Assembly: GCA_005406025.1 (NCBI GenBank)
Contig: BGZK01000019.1
Span: 1 to 64,000, forward strand
Source of the DNA: Eumeta japonica
Lineage: Eukaryota > Arthropoda > Insecta > Lepidoptera > Psychidae
DNA length: 64,000 nt
Direction of reading: 5' to 3'
Below are positions 57,291 through 64,000 of this stretch, one piece after another. Position 1 is the first letter of the stretch. Each line of letters opens with the position of its first letter. Under the pieces are notes generated by a model. That model was given only the letters and a program-made list of their open reading frames with translations, made no database searches and was not told where the DNA came from. The translations under genes were made by a program, and so were the position numbers.

Positions 57291-59571
57291 GATAGCAAAT
57301 ATTTGTGTATCAAAATAAAACATGGGCTACATTGTTCAAGAATAGTGTAATTTTTCATATGTGAAATAAGTGGCCGCCATCTATATTTTTTCTGAAATTT
57401 TATTTTTTTTTGCACAATAATATTCAAGTTCTATCTCATAAGATGATTTATTTCAATGCAAAATTTAATTGCAAGTCTTTTAGTAATTTAAACGCGACAG
57501 ACAAAATGTTTAAAAAGGGTTGTTTTGCTACCTATAACGTGTAAATAATCCTCTGGATTTAAAAATATATGCTAAACAGTTATTTTGTATTTATCTATGT
57601 ATATTTATTACATTACTTTGAAATCACGGATGGACGCTTAAATTTTATTTATATATGTAATGTATATTTATCGATATATATCTATAGATGATATATGAAA
57701 TATTTACCAGTAAAATTGTCACCTCTTTCAGTTTTATTTGTCTGCTATGCAAAGCGTCAAACAAACAAACTTAATGTGCAGTAATAAAAGTACACAGATA
57801 CACGATGTTTATACACACACAGCCTGTAAAATGTTAATACAGCACTCCGTCCCGCGTAGCATCTGGTAAACATTTTGTTTCATAACACGTATGAAATGGT
57901 TGTTTTATTTTAGTTGACACGACCACCGAATTTGTGGCGTGTATAAGCAACATATATTCTGTTATATATGCGCTTGACGAATATTTATATATATATTGAT
58001 AGCGAGAACTGGTAAGAAAAGTGTGCACGAACGTGGACACGGCAGTTTGATAACGATGTCATCTACAGTCAGTTTATCGTGTTCCGCTCTTGCTCCGTAC
58101 GTAAGTATTTGCGATTAACTCGTGCATTAGTTTATTGGGTTTAATTCGATAATAATTTATTAATTTATGTACATATTACAAACAAACACAGTTAACAGAT
58201 AACCGTAAAGGAAACGCGGTAATAAAGTAAAATTAAATTTATTCATAATAAGTTCTAATATTATTTTTTAACAAAGCAATGAAATTTCCTAGAAAAAAAA
58301 AGAACTAAATATGAAGAATTACAATTGAAATATTTTGCATAAACCTAAAACATTCATTGCTAATTAATGGATAAAACCAAAAACGTTACTCATCAATACT
58401 CGTATGTACAGAAAATCAAAACTGAAATGTTTATGTAATTTTCAGTTATCCCACTACCGTTACAAACGTCCCTCATCAATTTCTTAATGAATGTATAAAA
58501 TCTCAATAAAACCATGAATAAACACAAAATCATACAAATTCGTGAAAAGTAATTGATTTGTTATTAAAATTATTCAATAAATTTTGAAACTACGTTAGGT
58601 TAGTTTATCTTAGTTTATAAACATTTACAATGGATTAAGCTTACGAAGGTATATAAAATACATTCATAATATTACGTTTGTAGAAATTATACAAAATGCC
58701 ACTTGATGAGTGAAGGAGACGAAATGAATGACTCGTCATTTTATTGCTCAATGGGACTAACACGTAGCTGTGGGCGCCCGGTCGTCTCGGCGACAACGGC
58801 GACTGCCCGATCAGAGTCACGTCCGCTTGTATTTATGCCGCTTATTTCGAATAAGGATGCAATACAAATATAACTGTGCGCATGCACTGTTTCTGCGTTT
58901 AGATCTTCATTTTGCATCTAAAGTTAGTACAGTCTAGTCTAAAACTAGTTAGGTCGAAAAAAAACGTATTTAGTGGCGGTCCATTATGTGACACAAGCGT
59001 TATGTGAATACGTAAAAACAGAAATTATTAGCTGTTTTGTTTTATTGTGATGTTGCACACAGCAACAGCAAAATACGGTTTCATTATTTAAAGGCTCATA
59101 CCAGTTTAACTGTACAGATCTTCAGGTTAACACGTAATAAAACATAATTTCATTCGTTAGCACGGAACCCTGGATGCTGGTATCCAATTGCCACATTGGC
59201 CGGTTTAATTTTATATTTCTTTTCAAGCGATCAAACGAGGCAAATCTGAATTTCTTGAAGTTATCGCATGTTATACGTTCTTGTGGCAAACTTGACTGCT
59301 TGTTAAATGGAAATTTAAAAAGTGTCTATGTTTAGGATAAAATAGGCAATCATTAATAATTGTCTATTTCACCAAAAAACATAGCTATTTCACCCAAAAG
59401 ACAATTATTGTTAATGCAAACATTTACAAATTTTTGGCATTCAAAAAAATGCCACTATATACATACAACAAATCGATTTATTACTCGAACTGAAAAATTC
59501 ATGTACAGTATTTAGTTTTCCAACTGACAACAAATTAGGAAAAAGAAAGCTTTATATTGAATTCGACTTCT
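57291..59571. other. AT-rich DNA with a GC islet at 58735-58900
   Basis: The islet contains GTGGGCGCCCGGTCGTCTCG. Near 58066, CAGTCAGTTTATCG (initiator-like TCAGTT) precedes CCGTACGTAAGTATT (a good 5' splice-site match), a possible first exon of about 35 bp, unsupported otherwise. A GTTAGGTTAG near 58595 is isolated. Confidence 0.3.
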
Positions 59572-59840
59572 ACAAAAATTGGGACAGTGGTGTTGAGAAC
59601 GGTGTGTTTTGAAAGAGGATGTAGTGACTGGAGTAGAAAATGGTATTTTATGATGGTTTGGCCATGAGGAAAGGATAAGGGAAAGTAGACTGATAAAATA
59701 AATCTATAGAGCGAATACGTGTGATGGAAAGTTTGGCAAGCAAGTCCTGTGCAGACCAAATTGGTGGCATATTAAAAAACACACAAATTTTAAGCATCCT
59801 AAGGCGATGAGCTGGATGACGACTGATGGCGTTGATATTA
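59572..59840 (+). mobile_element. Degenerate LINE relic (family of 44270-45320)
   Basis: Plus strand, shifting frames: a GFGH-equivalent (TGGTTTGGCCATGAGGAAAG), then ESRLIK, IYRANTCDGKFGKQ, a GGTGGCATATTAAAAAACAC segment equal to the GGILK region, and an ATGACGACTGATGGCG end. Stops and frameshifts throughout. Confidence 0.75.
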
Positions 59841-60799
59841 TAATACGACATAAATACGTGAGGTGTTAATCCACATAGGTGTTATGTTCCCTGACGTTAT
59901 CGACCACACACGATTGTTTTAGAATTACTTTTATTATTCTGAAACCAAGATAACCAAACAAAATTAATATTTTTGACTTGAGAGTGTTTTCTAATTTTGA
60001 ACTTATTTTTTCATTTTCAAATAGAAGGTCCCATTTAATTTTAGTCTTTTGTCCGTGGTAATTAATCGTTTACAATTAGCAAAATTATGTTAAATGCGAG
60101 TATAATATAGTGTCTTTTAGCTTTATAGGGCACATGATATTCTTTCATTCCGACTCCATTAGAAAACGTGCTGTGAAACTCTGATTTTGGAACAGCTTAA
60201 TAGACTTCACACCTCCAAGGTGGAAGAATGACTCATCTGATCCCTGTAATTCAGGCTTCAGTTTAAACGTAAATTAACAGTAACACAATATCTAAATAAA
60301 AACGTAGAAGTTTTATACTAATGGAGGTTTTCTTTGTAGATCACGTACGAAAATATAAGTGCTGTAAAATAAAAGCTAATATCTTCTAACACAATTAAAT
60401 TATTTTGACGAAACAAATTAGTCAAAATTATAAAAACAAAATGGTTTGGCTACCGTTATTTGTTTCACTTTCGTATGAGAAAGTTCTGCTCCGGGTTAAT
60501 AATTAATAAACATACACTATCCATACACATTGTTATGCAAAAACTACTACAGCGGTTAGGTTAGACTAGGTTAAGTTCGGTCACGTTTGACACTCGCCTC
60601 GCTTAGATATATATTTTTTGTAATTTTTCAATTATATTTTTTTCCTTGTTTCCGTGCAGTAACATTCATATTTCCATCGACATTAATTTTTACACATCCT
60701 CCTCGAGACTACAACACTATTCAAAAACTACCGCATCCACCGCTCCACGTACGCTAATGCATCCATGGGAATATGTAGCGAATTATATTTATAATAGTT
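59841..60799. other. No feature recognised
   Basis: AT-rich sequence. Confidence 0.4.
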
Positions 60800-61190
60800 A
60801 TAATTCACGGGCGACACTCGCCGTTGGTTTTTGGAGTGTATCCAAGGTGACGTACTGAAATAGACGGCACATCGCCGATCGGAGCACGCCCCGCGCGCGC
60901 TCCTAGGGACCTTATCGACGGGATGCATCTTCTACGACGTCCGTGGACGTGGATCGAGGGTACGAGAAGTATTCGGACGGACCTAGAAGAACACGTACGA
61001 GGTGTCGACGTGTTCTTCCAGTCGTTTCTGTACGCCGTCTGCTTGACGGACGTTCGTATCACGGTTCGCTGACAGCCCGTCTTGTCTACTGTAAAAACAG
61101 TGACAGTCCAATTTCCGTTGGAACGCGTCGCCGTAAACAACCGAAGTGGATATTCCTTGGATCATATTTTCTCTCCGAACAAAGTTGAAC
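60800..61190. other. CpG-dense GC islet with open frames on both strands
   Basis: Begins after a TTATATTTATAATAG stretch and contains CACGCCCCGCGCGCGCTCCT. It has a perfect inverted pair GAAGAACACGT (60986-60996) and ACGTGTTCTTC (61008-61018). Several frames are open: 111 codons minus (61140-60805), about 81 codons plus, and about 74 codons plus in another frame. I recognise no domain in any of them. Low stop density in GC-rich DNA could explain this, as could a promoter/first-exon region. This is the most gene-like patch in the right half of the window. Confidence 0.3.
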
Positions 61191-62389
61191 GATCACGATT
61201 CATTTGAGAATCTAAACTGTCATAAGCACATTAACAAAAAACGTACCGACTTGTTTCGTGTCGGCCGCTAAAATTTTTGGTATAAAAATGACAGTTTATA
61301 TGCAAGCTTTTTATGTTTTTATTTTTAAAACTTCAATTTTATTTGTTGCTTAGGCTGTATGGAATAACCTTTTTTCAGAAATACAATGTTGAAGATTGCT
61401 CCAGTAGGTGCTTTGGTTTTGCGTTAATCCTATGAAAATGTAAATATGCGCACGTTTTTCCTAGCACCTGAAAAGTTTATTCTTTATGTTTTGAAATTTA
61501 ATTATTATAATTATATACTGATTACTTATTATTTATGAAGAGCGGAGCTCATCTTAAAAGTTCGAACGTAAAATTATAATCGAAATATAATTTAACAATT
61601 AACCTAAGCGATGCAACGTCTGGTGTCTCGATTGTCGTATGTACTTTTTACATTAACACTCTATTGAGATAAAAAAAAGACTATTGCTTTTTACATAGTT
61701 CATCGTTCAAGAGAATAAAATTATCAAACAATCTCAAAGAGTATTTGAAAAATTTTTCTGACTATTTGAAAAACATAAAAGGTTGTCTATTTGATTAATA
61801 CTAGAAATGTTGCATTTTTTTATGAAATATGAAAGTCGAGCAGTTTGGAGAGAAATATTATATGAATAAGAAATTAAAACCATTTAAAAGCAAATAAATT
61901 CACAACTATTTCTTATTATTTCCTTATTGAAAAATGTAAACACAAAGTTTTAGATGCATTTTATTACAACGCCATAACTACATACAAGATTGAAGGTTCA
62001 ACTTACTAGTGTCATTTTTTGCTTCCTCGCCAGTTACACGCATATATATAAGATGAAACTTTAATTACAATAGAAAAAACACAATCTAAGGTCCCATTGT
62101 CAAGTCAAGCCACCCAATAAGGTAACTTTGGTTATGAAACATAAAAAAAACATTGAAGCCGTCAAATGCAGAAATTGGTTTAAAACAAAATCAATAAAGA
62201 AATATTAAAAAAAAAAACAAAATTACTGAAAAATAAATGCGTTACAGGTCCTCTAACCGACGACAAGTACATGAGGTACGTAAAATTACAGGAAATACAA
62301 AAACACAATAACAACTCGGTCGATGTGCAGGTCTCGTCTCGAAAATCAAGAGCAAACACACAAACGAATGTGTAGTACATATAGACTTT
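61191..62389. other. No feature recognised
   Basis: AT-rich sequence. Confidence 0.4.
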
Positions 62390-62720
62390 TTTATCTATTC
62401 TGTCTTAAACGTATGCTGCTGGACAAAACCTTCTTCGCCATTCTAAATTCCCACGGCACACGACCCTAGACCGCATGTAACTAACGGTGGCCCTTGACCA
62501 CGTCGTCAGTACAGTCCAAGTCGGGGATCTCTTCCGATGCGACGAGTATTCCGTGGTCAGTTCGCAGTCTTTCTTCCTTATCGGTTATCGCTTTAACGAG
62601 CGATGCGGCCTGCGCACTGCCACTTCGACTTGCTCATTAGGTGAGTTATATCATTTGCTCTGGTTATTTCGAACATTCCTTCATTTTGGAATGTATTTCG
62701 CAGAGTACCTCTAAACGTAG
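62390..62720 (-). mobile_element. Degenerate LINE C-terminus (KWQ.AG.IAR type)
   Basis: Minus strand: LRNTFQNEGMFEITRANDIT, HLMSKSKWQCAGRIAR, then SDNR, GRKTAN, PRNTRRIGRDPRLGL, and finally EGFVQQHT near 62420. The order LR...NE.I...t.v.DI...I.KLKWQWAGHIAR, W.PR...R..GRP..RW, and G.aFVQQ is the known C-terminal arrangement of a very common insect LINE group. Five or more stops mark it as dead. Confidence 0.8.
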
Positions 62721-64000
62721 CTCTTGTATTTACAGATATTTTACATGGAGCAGACATACCAATATACATAAATAAACATGTGTTGTTCTCCTCAAACCTG
62801 GCAGCGACGCCTACGTAATCCTACGACAAATAACCGTCTTTACGGTTTTGTTTAACACAACGACTAGCACCATGAGTTAGTTACATACCAACGTTTACAT
62901 ACATCTTTCATGCTGTGTTTTTCAGTTTCAGCACCTTGTAGCTCATTACATATGGATAAGAGATAAAAAAAGTGAACTTAAATAATTATATAAGTACTTG
63001 TTATGTTATACAACTGTTTAATTTTGGAAAACTAAAAATTATTTATGCTGAAGCAGATACGTATCTGATATGTGCCATTTTCTAAGTCCTTAAATACATT
63101 ATTTTAGTGGTTGTTAATTCTTTTTATTAAATGTGACATCGAATCTCGATACATAATTATAAAAAAATTATTATGGACTAGAATATATAAAAGTTTTATG
63201 AATACGAACAACAATATTCACAGTGTAAAATACATATAAGTTTTGCGAAATATTTGTATATAGAAACATATATAGAAGTACCTTTATTACAATTCAATAT
63301 CTGTCATGATTACACGACATTATTAATAACCGAATTTCATTGAACAACTAACTGATACGTCATTGTGCACCACGCGACATTATTTGTGACAAATGCGCGT
63401 CACGTGCGTCACATGCTTAAAATACACTCTGACCAGATTTTACTAACTCGCCAAAAAAGTCATAATTTCATAAAGATTCATATATGACCGAACATGCTTC
63501 AAAAATGGATAAGTAAATAGTTGATATAACAACAAAAACAGCACGCTTTATCGCTTTGCGTGTCAGTAATAAATTCACGCATTTGGTAGCACACCGTTTG
63601 GTACACCATTTGGTAGCAGTTTTATTCAAAGTTCTGTATTGTTACTACTAAATAGTCATGTTTTAACATAAAGAAATCATCGAAATATGAATAGGAAATT
63701 TTCATGTGATAATCAATTCGGTAGTTTCAATAACATGCAAAGCTCTATACAAGTCTGCTTGAATATCTATCTATTCCTATTTAAAATTTCTTTTACATTT
63801 TGAATAAATTTTTTTACGTATCTACTCTTATTTGGCATTGAATTATGATAGAAAAGAAGAATACAGTGCATTAAAAATTATAAAACTAGTAAAAACCTTT
63901 TCCAGGAATTGTTATTATAACAATTTAAATGAGCTTGTACGTACTACGGATAAACAAATATACAAAAATTGCGATCTTTCATCTTTCACAATTGCTCGCG
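62721..64000. other. No feature recognised
   Basis: AT-rich sequence to the right edge. ATTTGGTAGCA / GTTTGGTACACC / ATTTGGTAGCA form a small local repeat at 63580-63620. Confidence 0.4.

Noticed and set aside
58066..58105. Promoter plus mini first exon (TCAGTT initiator followed by GTAAGT donor)
   Set aside because: Both motifs are short and common, there is no TATA box at proper distance and no open frame; noted only as a possibility in the stretch entry.
58590..58612. GTTAGGTTAG as possible insect telomeric (TTAGG)n repeat
   Set aside because: Only two units, isolated. A telomeric tract would show a long perfect array.
62487..62640. Plus-strand exon-like frame ending at a good donor site (TTAGGTGAGT), with raised GC at third positions
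   Set aside because: The minus strand of the same region encodes a degenerate LINE C-terminus (KWQCAGRIAR and following blocks), which explains the composition. The plus frame has no ATG or acceptor.

Overview
This window looks like a gene-poor, AT-rich stretch of an insect nuclear genome, almost certainly a moth or butterfly. The main evidence is the repeat fauna: tRNA-derived SINEs whose 3' part carries the ACCAGCGTGG-type tail common in Lepidoptera, the dispersed 'ctggccgagtgc...ggttccg' repeat, the 'gcccgcggcttcgcccgcg' repeat, and LINE C-termini of the types abundant in Lepidoptera. One LINE family resembles elements I remember as very common in bagworm moths (Psychidae), but that is only a memory-based hint. 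There are no bacterial features: no operons, no ribosome-binding sites and no long ORFs. I recognise no intact host protein-coding gene. Nearly every open frame is under 115 codons and is either chance, satellite sequence or a transposon remnant.

Layout. 1-1345: ten tandem copies of a GC-rich monomer of about 133 bp, running off the left edge. 1346-1622: a tRNA-like SINE head on the minus strand, split by a 166-bp TIR element. A lone diverged monomer in the opposite orientation lies at 5464-5592. 8.5-9.3 kb: a LINE fragment whose 5' part is inverted relative to its 3' part (twin-priming structure). 14.9-15.5 kb: a SINE-like element followed directly by a 120-bp tandem repeat. 19.7-20.1 kb: a non-autonomous TIR transposon with a 5-bp target duplication. 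21.3-21.7 kb: inverted repeats around a long TA microsatellite. 24.4-24.9 kb: a SINE followed by a second copy of the TIR element. 29.2-31.9 kb: a large dispersed repeat plus further SINEs. 32.4-33.0 kb: the 3' end of a LINE with a restriction-like endonuclease. 34.7-35.3 kb: LINE 3' tails. 38.3-39.4 kb: the 3' end of a CR1/jockey-like LINE. 41.0-43.3 kb: a SINE-like element with a 50-bp inverted arm, a tRNA SINE and a tRNA-Leu pseudogene. 44.3-45.4 kb: the most complete LINE relic, with a YADD motif. 49.6-53.2 kb: dispersed repeats and a direct duplication of an LTR-like unit of about 430 bp. 54.7-57.3 kb: a LINE tail, dispersed repeats and a nested insertion. 59.6 and 62.4-62.7 kb: further LINE relics.

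Between these lies apparently unique AT-rich DNA with scattered short GC-rich islets (near 9.8, 11.8, 13.2, 16.5, 23.9, 26.0, 40.2, 40.8, 43.9, 49.1, 54.4, 58.8 and 61.0 kb). Such islets in a gene desert or very large intron could be regulatory or conserved non-coding elements, but only cross-species alignment could show this. The strongest leads are the satellite that appears to have grown out of a SINE tail, the twin-primed LINE, the hairpin-templated replacement inside the 41-kb element, and the duplicated LTR-like unit at 51-52 kb.
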